Shown in pieces: positions 53,052 through 63,322 of a stretch of 64,000 nucleotides of DNA. Numbering within the stretch: the first letter of the stretch is position 1; the number at the start of each line of letters is the position of its first letter. The DNA is taken from the NCBI GenBank assembly GCA_050949255.1, contig JBMNFJ010000016.1, forward strand, positions 806,001 through 870,000. The letters are read 5' to 3'. Both the position numbers and the translations under genes were made by a program. The notes under the pieces are model-generated. The model was given only the letters and a program-made list of their open reading frames with translations. It was not told the origin of the DNA and ran no database searches. Source of the DNA: UBA3941 sp002385665. Its GTDB lineage: Bacteria > Bacillota > Clostridia > Caldicoprobacterales > UBA3941.

Positions 53052-54305
53052 TTAGAATAAATTACTAAGAGTCTCAGTTGGATCCTCCCTGGAGACCACA
53101 GCGATAGCTGTACTCTCCGATAAAAACATCTTATCCACTATCTCATATATACTGTCCATGGAAACATTGTCTATTCTTAATAGAACCTCATCAGGTGTCA
53201 TAGTCCTACCCAATAGAAGTTGACTTCTACCTATAGCGGTCATCCGACTATTGGTACTTTCAAGACCCAGTATATAATTACCCTTTAATTGCTCCCGTGC
53301 CATAGAAAGTTCCTCATGGGTTATATCTCTATTCTTGATATTTCTTATTTCCTGTAAAATAAGGGACATGGCTTGTTCAATCTGACTTGGTCTCAAACCT
53401 GCATAAATAGTAAATAGTCCTCCATGGACATAACTAGATGGAAATGAAAATACGGAATAGGCTAACCCGTACTCTTCCCTAACTTTTTGGAAAAGTCTGG
53501 AGCTCATACCTCCACCAAATATATTATTAAAAACCATCAAGGCATATAAATTTTCATCACCCAAAACAACACCGGGATAACCGATACATAAATGGGTCTG
53601 TTCAATATCCCTATATTTATAGAATATACCTTTACCTGGAGTAAATAACGGTGGCTCATTATAATTATGTTTTAACTCCATCCAATTCCCAAAATATTTA
53701 TCCAGAAGCTGGTATAGCAATTCCTCATTATAATTGCCAGCGATGGATATCACCAGATTCTGTGGTACATAGAAACGTTTAAAATAATTTATTATCTTTT
53801 CTCTAGTAAAGCCTTCAATATTCTTGCGTGTTCCTAAGATTGGAAAACCCAAAGGATGTGACTTAAAAAAATTAGCTGAAAGCAATTCATGGACAACATC
53901 ATCCGGTGAATCTTCGTACATAGAGATTTCCTCCAGTACTACACCCTTTTCCTTTTCAATCTCTTGTTCAAGAAAAGTGGAATTAAAGACCATATCACTG
54001 AGGAGCTCCAAAGCCAATTCCAGGTGTTCATCCAACACCTTAGAATAGAAACATGTACATTCCTTGGCCGTAAAGGCATTTAATTGCCCACCTACAGCAT
54101 CTAGAGTTTGAGCTATATCCTTAGCTGAACGCTTTTCTGTACCCTTAAACAACATATGTTCGATGAAATGTGATAGTCCATTTTGGCTTTCGGCCTCGTA
54201 AATAGAACCTGATCTAAACCATAATCCAATGGATACAGATCTGAAATGGGGGATCTTCTCCATTACTACCTCTATTCCATTGCCTAATTTTTTTCTTTTG
54301 TACAT
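53052..54305 (-). CDS. M16 family zinc peptidase (YmxG/MlpA-like)
   Basis: 417 residues, two half-domains. The inverted zinc motif HFIEH (46-50) lies in GLSHFIEHMLFKGTEKRS, and the distal glutamate block follows around EEISMYEDSPDD. The second half has the HLCIGYPG and FGGGMSSRLFQKVREEYGLAYSV patterns typical of M16 proteins. Substrate unknown; orthologues regularly follow pnp in Firmicutes. The start is ATG 54305. Confidence 0.93.
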   Translation of the reverse strand: MYKRKKLGNGIEVVMEKIPHFRSVSIGLWFRSGSIYEAESQNGLSHFIEHMLFKGTEKRSAKDIAQTLDAVGGQLNAFTAKECTCFYSKVLDEHLELALELLSDMVFNSTFLEQEIEKEKGVVLEEISMYEDSPDDVVHELLSANFFKSHPLGFPILGTRKNIEGFTREKIINYFKRFYVPQNLVISIAGNYNEELLYQLLDKYFGNWMELKHNYNEPPLFTPGKGIFYKYRDIEQTHLCIGYPGVVLGDENLYALMVFNNIFGGGMSSRLFQKVREEYGLAYSVFSFPSSYVHGGLFTIYAGLRPSQIEQAMSLILQEIRNIKNRDITHEELSMAREQLKGNYILGLESTNSRMTAIGRSQLLLGRTMTPDEVLLRIDNVSMDSIYEIVDKMFLSESTAIAVVSREDPTETLSNLF

Positions 54306-54526
54306 CTAACCATTGTCCTCCGTGTAATGTAGGTTTCTTTGTCTTCTACCTGGCGTATTCATCTGAAAGCAAAAGTTATAGATCTCTACTATTCGTTTAT
54401 TTATGGTTCATGCCTAAATCAATTTTGCATTATATTCAAAGGGTTGCAGCTAAAGTCAATATTTAGCTAGCCACCCTTTCAATAGCTTGTTTAGTTTATG
54501 AATGTTATCTGGTAATAAGATATACG

Positions 54527-54560
54527 AGAAAAAACATAAACTTGTAAAAGTTTATGTTTT
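54527..54560 (-). terminator. Rho-independent terminator of pnp
   Basis: AAAACATAAACTT / AAGTTTATGTTTT, a perfect 13-bp stem with a 4-base loop, followed on the minus strand by TTTCTCG. It lies just before the pnp stop codon boundary. Confidence 0.88.
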
Positions 54561-54564
54561 AACT

Positions 54565-56739
54565 CTAGTCCCTACGTCGATTTTTCCTAAAGGATCGGTC
54601 TTTACCTCTATCCTGTCTTTGATTTGTGGATTGATCTTTACTTTTTTCTGGAGGAGGTAAAACATCCTTTCTGGACAGATTAATTCTGCCCTGTTCATCA
54701 ATATCGGTAACCTTAACCGTTATATGATCTCCAACCTTAACAACGTCTTCTACTTTTCCAACCCGCTCATGTGCTAGCTTGGAAATATGGACTAAGCCTT
54801 CCTTCCCAGGTAGAATCTCTACAAAAGCACCAAAATTCATTATTCGCATTACTTTACCATTGTAAATTTCTCCAACTTCAGCTTCTTTGGTAATGTCTTC
54901 GATCATCTTAAGAGCCTTTTTGGCATCTTCTTGATTCGGTGAATATATAAATACATGACCATCATCTTCAATGTCTATCTTGACCCCAGTTTCTGCAATG
55001 ATACCATTGATGACCTTGCCACCAGGACCAATTACATCCCTAATCTTATCCGGGTCTATCGTTGTAGTAATAATTTTCGGGGCATATGGAGATAGTTCCT
55101 TTCTGGGTTCTGCTATGCAATCCAGCATTTTTTGCATTATGAACATGCGGCCTTCTTTAGCTGCTTCCAAGGCTTTACTCAAAATCTCTCTGTCTATTCC
55201 TTTAATCTTAATATCCATCTGTATGGCAGTTATTCCTTTTGATGTACCCGCCACCTTAAAATCCATATCCCCTAAGAAATCTTCTATTCCCTGTATATCC
55301 GACAATATTGCTACTCGACCTGTCTCGTCGTCCTTAATAAGCCCCATTGCTATTCCTGAAACTGGAGCTTTTATTGGAACCCCGGCATCCATTAGCGCCA
55401 AAGTGCTCCCGCAAACACTTCCCATAGAGGACGAACCATTTGAACTCATTACTTCTGAGACTAAACGGATAGCGTAGGGGAATTCTTCCTCATTGGGAAT
55501 TATAGGTTCCAAGGCTCTTTCGGCCAGAGCTCCATGACCGATCTCCCTTCGTCCCGGTCCTCTCATAGGTCTTGTTTCTCCCACACTGTAAGGGGGGAAG
55601 TTGTAGTGATGCATATAACGCTTTGATTCTTCCTCCCAAAGGCCGTCGAGTATCTGCACATCAGCCATGGGCCCCAAAGTACAGACTGTAAGGATATGGG
55701 TTTGACCCCTTTTAAAGAATCCAGATCCATGGGTTCTGGGTAATAATCCTGCTTCACAATAAATTGGTCTTATCTCTGAAAGACCTCTACCATCAGGCCT
55801 GACACTCTCATTTAGTATCATTCCCCTAACTACTTCTCGCTTAATTTTTTCTAAGATGTCGTCAATAGCCTTTTCCTGTTCAGGGTATTCTTCAGCAAAG
55901 TGTTCGTGGATTTCCTTTTCTGTAGTTTCCAGATTGTCCTCCCGTACCTGTTTTTCAACGGCCTTAACAGCTTGTCTTATTTTTTCCGTAGCATATTCTC
56001 TAACCTTGGTTTCCAAGTCTAAATCTATTTCTTCTACAGGGAATTCCAGCTTTTCCTTACCTACTTCTTCTACTATTCTTTCTTGGAACTCTACAAGCTG
56101 CTTTATATACTCATGTCCAAACATTATAGCTTCCAACATTTGATCTTCAGGTATCTCCTGTGCCTCTGCCTCCACCATCATAACGGCATCCTTAGTACCG
56201 GAGACCACTACGCTCATCAAACTTTTCTCTCGTTGGGCGGATATAGGATTAATGACAAACTCACCATCAACCAACCCTACAACAACAGAACCGGTGGGTC
56301 CCATAAAGGGCAGATCCGATATTGATAATGCTATGGAAGATCCAAGCATTGCAAATACATCAGGCGGATAATCTGGATCTACTGACAGAGGCATGGCGAC
56401 TATCTGTACATCATTACGAAAACCATCAGGGAAAAGCGGCCGAATAGGCCTATCTATCAATCTGGAAATTAAAATAGCTTTTTCCGTTGGCCGTCCTTCC
56501 CGTTTAATAAACCCACCTGGTATTCTACCTACGGCATAAAGCTTTTCCTCAAAATCTACGCTTAGAGGGAAAAAATCAATTCCCTCCCTGGGCTCTTTTG
56601 AACCCGTAGCTGATACAAATACCACTGTATCACCACATCTTACAGTACAAGCTCCATTGGCCTGTTCTCCAAATTTTCCTATCTCTACAGTTATAGTAGC
56701 GCCGGCTAAGTCTATAGAGTATTGCTTATATTCCATCAA
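54565..56739 (-). CDS. pnp: Polyribonucleotide nucleotidyltransferase (PNPase)
   Basis: 724 residues. Two RNase PH domains (about 10-220 and 305-535), a linking helical region, a KH domain (about 545-605, IRDVIGPGGKVINGIIAETG) and an S1 domain (about 612-685) are in the usual order; GSSSMGSVCGSTLALMDAG is the active-site region of the second PH domain. It degrades RNA from the 3' end with phosphate. A basic, low-complexity tail (about 690-724) ends the protein. Confidence 0.97.
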   Translation of the reverse strand: MMEYKQYSIDLAGATITVEIGKFGEQANGACTVRCGDTVVFVSATGSKEPREGIDFFPLSVDFEEKLYAVGRIPGGFIKREGRPTEKAILISRLIDRPIRPLFPDGFRNDVQIVAMPLSVDPDYPPDVFAMLGSSIALSISDLPFMGPTGSVVVGLVDGEFVINPISAQREKSLMSVVVSGTKDAVMMVEAEAQEIPEDQMLEAIMFGHEYIKQLVEFQERIVEEVGKEKLEFPVEEIDLDLETKVREYATEKIRQAVKAVEKQVREDNLETTEKEIHEHFAEEYPEQEKAIDDILEKIKREVVRGMILNESVRPDGRGLSEIRPIYCEAGLLPRTHGSGFFKRGQTHILTVCTLGPMADVQILDGLWEEESKRYMHHYNFPPYSVGETRPMRGPGRREIGHGALAERALEPIIPNEEEFPYAIRLVSEVMSSNGSSSMGSVCGSTLALMDAGVPIKAPVSGIAMGLIKDDETGRVAILSDIQGIEDFLGDMDFKVAGTSKGITAIQMDIKIKGIDREILSKALEAAKEGRMFIMQKMLDCIAEPRKELSPYAPKIITTTIDPDKIRDVIGPGGKVINGIIAETGVKIDIEDDGHVFIYSPNQEDAKKALKMIEDITKEAEVGEIYNGKVMRIMNFGAFVEILPGKEGLVHISKLAHERVGKVEDVVKVGDHITVKVTDIDEQGRINLSRKDVLPPPEKSKDQSTNQRQDRGKDRSFRKNRRRD

Positions 56740-57077
56740 ATAATTCTCCTTTCACAATCTACACTACCGTATGAAACGTTCATTCGTTGCTATAAAACCA
56801 TAGCCCATAAAATATTAAGACATAACTGTTTATCTTAATTGGCTTATTCAGGGGTAGCTATATTTTAGTCCCTAAGACAAGGAGATATCAAATAATCTAT
56901 CTGCATAACGGTCTTAATTCTATGTATAGTAAATAACAAGTTACCGTCACAGAGCGTTTGTTATTAGTGTTCCCTATATGGGCCAAAACAACGCTAGATT
57001 TGTCATATACTAAACTATTCTTCAGAAACAAAAATCCTCTTAATTAGAATAATGGAGCGGATATTCCGCTCCAAGTA
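56740..57077. other. 338-base gap between rpsO and pnp
   Basis: It holds the rpsO terminator at its right end and otherwise AT-rich sequence with short imperfect inverted repeats (for example around 56810-56840). I see no further gene. PNPase leaders fold and are cut by RNase III in other bacteria; nothing decisive can be read here. Confidence 0.5.
57048..57075 (-). terminator. Likely terminator of rpsO
   Basis: TGGAGCGG / CCGCTCCA (8-bp stem, 57052-57073) lies a few bases after the rpsO stop codon. Downstream TTATTCTAATT is only a moderate T-tract, so partial read-through into pnp is likely. Confidence 0.6.
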
Positions 57078-57341
57078 TTATTTCCTAAGTCCTAAACGTT
57101 CAACAATGCTTCTATAACGTCCGATATCCTTCTTCATCAAATAGTTGAGTAAACCCCTTCTCCTACCAACCATCATTAGCAATCCCCTTCTGGAATGATG
57201 ATCCTTTTTGTGGATTTTCAGGTGTTCATTAAGATGGTTTATCCTATCAGTCAGAATTGCAATCTGAACCTCAGGGGAACCGGTATCATTTTCATGTAGT
57301 TTAAATTCATTTATAATTTGATCCTTTTTAGTTTTATCCAT
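57078..57341 (-). CDS. rpsO: Small ribosomal subunit protein uS15
   Basis: 87 residues, the usual length. The family signature runs from TGSPEVQIAILTDRINHLNEHL through HKKDHHSRRGLLMMVGRRRGLLNYL to the basic end. It binds the three-way junction of 16S rRNA and the S6/S18 platform. AGGAGGTG precedes the ATG. Two small hairpins in the 110 bases upstream might be an autoregulatory leader. Confidence 0.98.
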   Translation of the reverse strand: MDKTKKDQIINEFKLHENDTGSPEVQIAILTDRINHLNEHLKIHKKDHHSRRGLLMMVGRRRGLLNYLMKKDIGRYRSIVERLGLRK

Positions 57342-57439
57342 TATTTCACCTCCTAATACTAGATACCCCCATAGTCCTAGTAAAACGCGGGAGGAGCGTT
57401 AGACCAAGAATATGGTTGATTAACCTCTAATCCATTGAT

Positions 57440-57468
57440 ATATTATCATATTCAGTGCAATTTGTAAA
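57440..57468 (-). promoter_or_regulatory. Candidate sigma-A promoter of rpsO
   Basis: TTTACA (57468-57463) and TAATAT (57445-57440) on the minus strand with a 17-base spacer, overlapping the end of ribF. The -10 has two mismatches. Confidence 0.4.
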
Positions 57469-58387
57469 CGTAGTTTTTTGCCCATTTGATATCCTTGGAT
57501 ATTTGCTCTTTTAGCTCTTCTATATTTGTGAATTTAATCTCATCACGGATTCGCTTTAAAAATTCGACTTTTATCTTTGCTCCATAGAGATCTCCATTAT
57601 AGTCCAGAACATGGGTTTCTATAAATAAGCCTTTATTATTGAAGGTTGGATTGATCCCGACATTAGTCATACCCCAATAGGAAGCTACACCTATACTAAC
57701 CTTGGTTAAATAAATACCATATTTGGGAATTGCCTTTTGGGTATTGAATTCCAGGTTTGCTGTTGGAAAACCTAGATCCTTACCCCGGCCATAACCATGA
57801 ATGACTTTACCGGAAATAGCATAATGGCTACCCATTATCATGGATACCTTCTCCATCTGGCCCTCCGTCTGGATGAGTTTTCGTATAAAGCTACTACTAA
57901 TGACCTTTCCTTCCAAGGATAATGGAGGAATTACCACCAATTCAAATCCGTATTTTGGGCTTAGTTTACGTAGTAACTCTATATCCCCACTAGCCATATT
58001 TCCAAACTTGAAATCATAACCCACTACAAGGTATTTAAGATTATATTTATTAACAAGCATATCCTCAATGAACTCTTGCGGTGACATGGACGCTAGGATC
58101 CTGTCAAAGGGATTGAACACCAGATAGTCAATTCCTAGGCATTTAAATTTTTTCATCCTTTCGGATATGGTCATTATTTTAGGAGGGATATCCTTGGAGG
58201 ATAGAAATTCTATTGGATTGTTTAAGAAGGTATATACAAGGCTTTTACAACCGGTTGTGCTTCGAATCATTTTTAATTGCCTGATTAACATCTGATGACC
58301 GATGTGAATCCCGTCAAAAGTTCCTAAAGCGATAGCCATAGGCTCTTTCAAACTATTTTGTCTTTCATAATTGAAAACTACCCGCAT
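57452..58387 (-). CDS. ribF: Bifunctional riboflavin kinase/FMN adenylyltransferase
   Basis: 311 residues. The N-terminal nucleotidyltransferase domain (about 15-185) carries LGTFDGIHIGHQMLI; the C-terminal riboflavin kinase domain (about 190-305) carries GYGRGKDLGFPTANLEF and YWGMTNVGINPTF. It makes FMN and FAD from riboflavin. It follows truB with a 8-base gap and precedes rpsO. Confidence 0.96.
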   Translation of the reverse strand: MRVVFNYERQNSLKEPMAIALGTFDGIHIGHQMLIRQLKMIRSTTGCKSLVYTFLNNPIEFLSSKDIPPKIMTISERMKKFKCLGIDYLVFNPFDRILASMSPQEFIEDMLVNKYNLKYLVVGYDFKFGNMASGDIELLRKLSPKYGFELVVIPPLSLEGKVISSSFIRKLIQTEGQMEKVSMIMGSHYAISGKVIHGYGRGKDLGFPTANLEFNTQKAIPKYGIYLTKVSIGVASYWGMTNVGINPTFNNKGLFIETHVLDYNGDLYGAKIKVEFLKRIRDEIKFTNIEELKEQISKDIKWAKNYVYKLH

Positions 58388-58395
58388 TTTCTATC

Positions 58396-59289
58396 CTAAC
58401 CTAAAACCTTTCTCATTCTTATCATATTGTTTGCATCTATATAACCTAACCCAATGAAATGTTTTCGACAGTAAACCCTAAACAATTTACCTTCGGCTAT
58501 GCAACCTAAATCAGATATGACGCTATCTTTCCCGATAAGGTTACCATTAATTACTCTCGTATAGGCATTATCATCTATAACTAAGGAAGGAAATTGGGAA
58601 AGTGCAATGTCCATTGGTGTAATAAACTCCTCTATTTTACTTTCCAGCAGGGCTCTCTTTATTTCCTGGAGTGAAATACTTTCAGCTATACTGAATTGAC
58701 CGCTGGCTACCCGAATCAGATAGGAAAGATAGGCACCGCAACCTAATGATTCCCCTATATCCCTGACAAGGGAACGAATATATGTACCCTTACTACAACT
58801 TACCTGAAAGAAAACTTGATCAGGTGGGTAGAATTCCAGTATTTTATTTTTGAATATTTCTATTTCCCTGGGTGCTACTTCTACTTTCTCACCTTGTCTT
58901 GCCAGCTTATATAAACGCCTCCCCTGATGTTTTATAGCTGAATACATAGGGGGAGTTTGTAGTATCCTGCCCTGATATTTTTTGAAAACCACTTCTATAT
59001 CGGATAATTCGGGTAGACTTGTACTCTTATTTGTAATGTTACCGTCTGCATCCAATGTATCTGTCTCAACACCCAGTACTAATCCACCCCTATAGGTCTT
59101 GTCAGCATCCATCATGTATTCGGCAATTTTGGTTGCCCTTCCTATACATACAACCAAAACTCCTGCAGCGCCAGGATCTAACGTACCTGCATGTCCAATT
59201 TTTTTTACTTTCATTAGCCGGCGTAAATAGACTACCACATCGCTGGATGTCATTCCTGGTGGCTTTAATACATTGATAACCCCATCCAT
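58396..59289 (-). CDS. truB: tRNA pseudouridine-55 synthase TruB
   Basis: 297 residues. Catalytic aspartate D38 lies in GHAGTLDPGAAGVL (32-45). KPPGMTSSDVV at the start, the TPPMYSAIKHQGRRLY loop and SKGTYIRSLVRDIG are TruB hallmarks; a small PUA-like end follows. It modifies U55 in the T-loop of tRNAs. Directly abuts nrnA. Confidence 0.96.
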   Translation of the reverse strand: MDGVINVLKPPGMTSSDVVVYLRRLMKVKKIGHAGTLDPGAAGVLVVCIGRATKIAEYMMDADKTYRGGLVLGVETDTLDADGNITNKSTSLPELSDIEVVFKKYQGRILQTPPMYSAIKHQGRRLYKLARQGEKVEVAPREIEIFKNKILEFYPPDQVFFQVSCSKGTYIRSLVRDIGESLGCGAYLSYLIRVASGQFSIAESISLQEIKRALLESKIEEFITPMDIALSQFPSLVIDDNAYTRVINGNLIGKDSVISDLGCIAEGKLFRVYCRKHFIGLGYIDANNMIRMRKVLG

Positions 59290-60261
59290 TTATTTTACAG
59301 TCTCCCTAAAATAATTATCTATCACTTCCATAGTATATTTATGAGCTTTAAACAGCGGTAAATTGATGGTACAACCTGAAGCCCTCTTATGCCCGCCTCC
59401 TCCGAATTTTTGCGCCAATGCACTAACATCTATTAAGGAGCCGGATCGAAAACTAACCTTAGTTGTAGAAGGGTCTACTTCTCTGAAGAAAACCGCTAGC
59501 TCAACCCCAGAAATATCTTTTCCGTATTGAATTATTCCGTTGATATGTTCCTCGCTAGCCCCTACCTTTTGTAACATCTCTCTAGTAACATATAAAGTAG
59601 ACACCCTTCCCTCATGATAAATCTTCAATGTATTTATCGCTTCCCCTAAGAGCCGTATCCACTCTGGAGAATGATTTCTAAACAACCTTGTCGACAGCTC
59701 GGTTACCTCTGCACCCCATTCTATTAAATTAGCTATCACCCTGTGGGTTCTTGCAGTGGTGTTACTGAATGAAAACCCACCCGTATCCGTAACTATGGCA
59801 GTGTAGAGGGCTTCGGCTATGTTTTTATCACCTGTATCCTCAAGTTGTTGTACCAATTCATAGATCATCTCTCCGGTTGCGGAAGCATCCTCATGCACGA
59901 TATTTATATCCGCATAATAAGTGTTACTTCGATGGTGATCTATATTAGCTGAACGAATCGCCATATCCATTATCGATGCACAATCACCCATTCTCTCACG
60001 GTCGCTACAGTCCAGGGCAACCGCTAGATCGTATCGTTCAACCGGATCTGTTGGCTTTGATATTCTGTCTGCGCCGTCCAAAAAACACAGTGACTTTGGG
60101 ACATCATCCTGGCAGTATCCATATACCGATTTTCCCATTTTATCCAGGGCAAGCATGAGTGCAATCAGACTACCCACTGCATCCCCATCTGGATTGATAT
60201 GGGTAATGAGTGCAATGGAATTGCTCTCATGTATTGCTTCTACGATGTCAATCATTCTCAT
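59290..60261 (-). CDS. nrnA: Bifunctional oligoribonuclease/PAP phosphatase NrnA
   Basis: 323 residues. DHH domain motifs: ITHINPDGDAVGS (19-31, with H21, D25, D27), VALDCSD (D84) and the NIDHHRSN signature with D108, H109 and H110. The C-terminal DHHA1 domain has FGGGGHKRASGC. It degrades nanoRNAs and 3'-phosphoadenosine 5'-phosphate. It overlaps rbfA by 14 bases. Confidence 0.95.
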   Translation of the reverse strand: MRMIDIVEAIHESNSIALITHINPDGDAVGSLIALMLALDKMGKSVYGYCQDDVPKSLCFLDGADRISKPTDPVERYDLAVALDCSDRERMGDCASIMDMAIRSANIDHHRSNTYYADINIVHEDASATGEMIYELVQQLEDTGDKNIAEALYTAIVTDTGGFSFSNTTARTHRVIANLIEWGAEVTELSTRLFRNHSPEWIRLLGEAINTLKIYHEGRVSTLYVTREMLQKVGASEEHINGIIQYGKDISGVELAVFFREVDPSTTKVSFRSGSLIDVSALAQKFGGGGHKRASGCTINLPLFKAHKYTMEVIDNYFRETVK

Positions 60262-60628
60262 TTGACTTCTCCTGTTGCCTATTAACTTCCATTATCTTTT
60301 TGCTAATATCTACACTATATTCAATAGAAGTATCCAGAATGAAACTAAGCTCGGGTACATACCGGATTTTAAGGGCCCTACCCAATCCCTTTCTTATGAA
60401 ACCAGCTGCCCTGGTAAGTCCCTCCATAGTAGAAGCTCTTTCCTTATCATCGCCTAAAACGCTCACATATATCTTTGCATGGCGTAAATCCCCGGATACA
60501 TCGGCACGAAGTACAGAAGCCATCTGTCCTATACGTGGATCCTTAACTTCTTCCCGGATGATTCTACTTACTTCTTTTTTTACTTCTTCAGCAATCCTAT
60601 CTATCCTCTGGTGCTTCAAGATACCCAC
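60248..60628 (-). CDS. rbfA: Ribosome-binding factor A
   Basis: 126 residues. The KH-like fold is recognised from HQRIDRIAEEVKKEVSRII, VKDPRIGQMASVLRADVSGDL and IKIRYVPELSFILDTSIEY. It assists 30S maturation in the cold. The start is about 20 bases after infB. Confidence 0.95.
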   Translation of the reverse strand: MGILKHQRIDRIAEEVKKEVSRIIREEVKDPRIGQMASVLRADVSGDLRHAKIYVSVLGDDKERASTMEGLTRAAGFIRKGLGRALKIRYVPELSFILDTSIEYSVDISKKIMEVNRQQEKSNEND

Positions 60629-60647
60629 CTGCCTTTATTTATCAATG

Positions 60648-62969
60648 CTATCGCTTTATTTCTTCTTGAATAGAAACCTCAATTATATCCTCTTCTTTAA
60701 TATCATTGAAGTTTAGTAAACTGATACCGCATTCATAACCCGAGGCAACCTCCCTTACGTCATCCTTAAAACGCCTTAGGGAAGCAATCTTGCCTTCGTA
60801 AATCACGATTCCATTACGGACAATACGTGCATCTGCATTTCTTAGAATCTTACCATCGGTAACATAAGCACCAGCAACGACGCCAGCACCAGGTACCCTG
60901 AAGATCTCTCTTACCTCGGCATGGCCTAAAATAACCTCTTTATATTCAGGTTCTAGCATACCCTTCATAGCAGCCTCTATATCTTCAATAGCATTATATA
61001 TTACCCTGTAAAGTCGGATATCAATCTCTTCTTTATTTGCCAAATCCGATGCACCTGGGGATGGCCGAACATTGAACCCTATGATAATCGCATTGGAAGC
61101 AGTCGCTAGCATGACATCAGATTCGTTGATTGCACCTACACCTGCATGTATAGTACGAACACGCACCTCATCATTGCTTAACCTTTCAAGGGATTGTTTC
61201 AACGCCTCAGCAGATCCTTGTACATCAGCTTTTATAATAAGGTTTAAATCTTTCACTTCTCCTTCTTTGATCTTGCTAAACAGATCATCCAAGGACACCT
61301 TGGACGAAGCCTTGATCTGTAATTCTCTGAGCTTTTCTTTACGTTCCTCTGAAACTTGTTTTGCTAGTTTATCATCCTCTACACAATACAAAATGTCCCC
61401 TGCTTCTGGAACCTCTGTAAGCCCTAATACCTGAACTGGGGTAGAAGGACCTGCCTTTTTAAGCCGCTTACCCGTATGATCCATCATGGCTCGTACCCTA
61501 CCATAAGCCGTACCAGCTACTATGGAATCACCTACCTTAAGGGTTCCCTTTTGTACTAAGACTGTCGCAACTGGGCCCCTACCTTTATCCAGTTCTGCTT
61601 CGATTATTGTCCCTTTTGCAAGCCGGTTGGGGTTGGCTTTTAATTCCTGCATTTCTGCTACCAATAAAACCATCTCCAACAAGGTATCAATACCCTCATT
61701 ACGCAAAGCAGAAACAGGTACTGCTATTGTATCGCCGCCCCATTCTTCTACCAATAAACCGTGTTCAGTCAGTTCCTGCTTAACCCTCTCAGGATTCGCT
61801 CCTGCGACATCGATCTTGTTAATTGCGACTACAATGGGGACCCCTGCCTCTTTGGCATGATTAATGGCCTCAACGGTTTGTGGCATAACACCATCATTGG
61901 CAGCTACTACTAAAATCGCAATATCGGTAACCTGAGCACCTCGTGCTCTCATTGACGTAAAAGCCTCGTGACCTGGTGTATCTAAGAAAGTTATGAGTTT
62001 ATTATCCACATTTACTGTATAAGCACCTATATGTTGGGTAATTCCACCTGCCTCTTGCGCTGTTACCCTTGAATTTCTTATGGCGTCCAATAATGATGTT
62101 TTTCCGTGATCCACATGTCCCATAACTGTTACTATGGGTGGACGAGGTTCTAAACTAGAGGGATCATCCTCAAAATCCTCATCCTCTAGTATCTCTTCAA
62201 AGCTTTTAACAACCTTTTTATCTAGCTGGATCCCAAATTCAGCTGATATAATCGCAGCTGTATCATAATCTAAATCTTGATTAATTGTAGCCAAGATTCC
62301 AAGGTTCATTAGCTTTTTCATGATTTCGGGTACAGAAACCCCTATTTTTTCTGACAACTCTTTTACCGATATAAGTTCTCCCATTATGATAGCTTTTTTC
62401 CTTTCCGGTACTTTTGCAGATTGTTCTTGTTTCTTCTGGCTGGATGTCTTGCTTGTTCTCAGCTTCTTGATTCTGGAATATGCTTCTTCTTCTTCCCAAA
62501 AATCCATTTTATTCTTTCGTTCTCTCCGTCTTTGAACACTATCATATCCCTTGCTCGGAGCGGCTTTATCCTTGCCGGGTTTCTCCACTGGTATATCGAA
62601 TTCCCGGATAATTCCTTTGGATTTCCCTCGTGACTGCTTATTATGGGTATCCTCGACATCCGGTCTTATTTCTTTCTCTTCTCCTGTTCGTCCCACTGTT
62701 GTTGGTTGGGAATCTTTTTTGGCCTTTTCTTCCAAAATTATTCGCTGTTCTTCTTCTTTCTTCTTGCGTAATTCCTCTTCTAGCCTTTGTCTCTTTTTCT
62801 TTTCTTCTAATTCTTTCTCTCTGGCTTCCTGGTTTAATCTGTCTCTGAGTTTCAGAAGGGTATTTTTATATTCGGCTATATCCCTTTCTACTTCTCCTAC
62901 CTTATCCATTAATTCTCTGGCACCCACAGTTACTTTTTTCGCCATTGAGTACACATTAATTTTTGACAT
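60648..62969 (-). CDS. infB: Translation initiation factor IF-2
   Basis: 773 residues. A long charged N-terminal region (about 25-195), an IF2-N module (about 195-245), then the GTPase domain with GHVDHGKT (284-291), DTPGHE and NKID, and the C-terminal domains that bind initiator tRNA. It delivers fMet-tRNA to the 30S. The start overlaps the ylxQ stop codon by one base. Confidence 0.98.
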   Translation of the reverse strand: MSKINVYSMAKKVTVGARELMDKVGEVERDIAEYKNTLLKLRDRLNQEAREKELEEKKKRQRLEEELRKKKEEEQRIILEEKAKKDSQPTTVGRTGEEKEIRPDVEDTHNKQSRGKSKGIIREFDIPVEKPGKDKAAPSKGYDSVQRRRERKNKMDFWEEEEAYSRIKKLRTSKTSSQKKQEQSAKVPERKKAIIMGELISVKELSEKIGVSVPEIMKKLMNLGILATINQDLDYDTAAIISAEFGIQLDKKVVKSFEEILEDEDFEDDPSSLEPRPPIVTVMGHVDHGKTSLLDAIRNSRVTAQEAGGITQHIGAYTVNVDNKLITFLDTPGHEAFTSMRARGAQVTDIAILVVAANDGVMPQTVEAINHAKEAGVPIVVAINKIDVAGANPERVKQELTEHGLLVEEWGGDTIAVPVSALRNEGIDTLLEMVLLVAEMQELKANPNRLAKGTIIEAELDKGRGPVATVLVQKGTLKVGDSIVAGTAYGRVRAMMDHTGKRLKKAGPSTPVQVLGLTEVPEAGDILYCVEDDKLAKQVSEERKEKLRELQIKASSKVSLDDLFSKIKEGEVKDLNLIIKADVQGSAEALKQSLERLSNDEVRVRTIHAGVGAINESDVMLATASNAIIIGFNVRPSPGASDLANKEEIDIRLYRVIYNAIEDIEAAMKGMLEPEYKEVILGHAEVREIFRVPGAGVVAGAYVTDGKILRNADARIVRNGIVIYEGKIASLRRFKDDVREVASGYECGISLLNFNDIKEEDIIEVSIQEEIKR

Positions 62970-63322
62970 TAATCCATCACCCCCATTTTTGTTATAGACG
63001 ATGGTAATACTCTAATTATCATATCCCTAAACGCCATATCAGTTATAGCTAGAAGGGTACGCTCCGTCTTACCAATACATTCACCTAAGGCTTTTTTGCT
63101 ACCAAATTGTATTATATCCACTTTTCTGTACTCACACATATCTCGGAATTTTTTAACCGTATTTGCTGAAGCCTCATCACTTACAATGACCAATCGTGCT
63201 TTTCCTGATCTAATTGCATTCTCTACTGCAAACGAACCAGACACTATTTTCCCTGCCCTTTTTGAAAGGCCAATCAGTTGATAAATCTTATTGTTAATTA
63301 TTCTCACCTTCACCCATTTCAT
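62969..63322 (-). CDS. ylxQ: YlxQ, L7Ae-family RNA-binding protein
   Basis: 117 residues. The L7Ae/L30e fold is seen in LIGLSKRAGKIVSGSFAVENAIRSGKARLVIVSDEAS. Bacterial YlxQ binds kink-turn-like RNA; its role is not fixed. The frame overlaps the rnpM end by 29 bases; a GTG five codons later or an unusual ATT start directly after AAGGTGAG would fit the family's usual length better, so the start is uncertain. Confidence 0.9.
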   Translation of the reverse strand: MKWVKVRIINNKIYQLIGLSKRAGKIVSGSFAVENAIRSGKARLVIVSDEASANTVKKFRDMCEYRKVDIIQFGSKKALGECIGKTERTLLAITDMAFRDMIIRVLPSSITKMGVMD

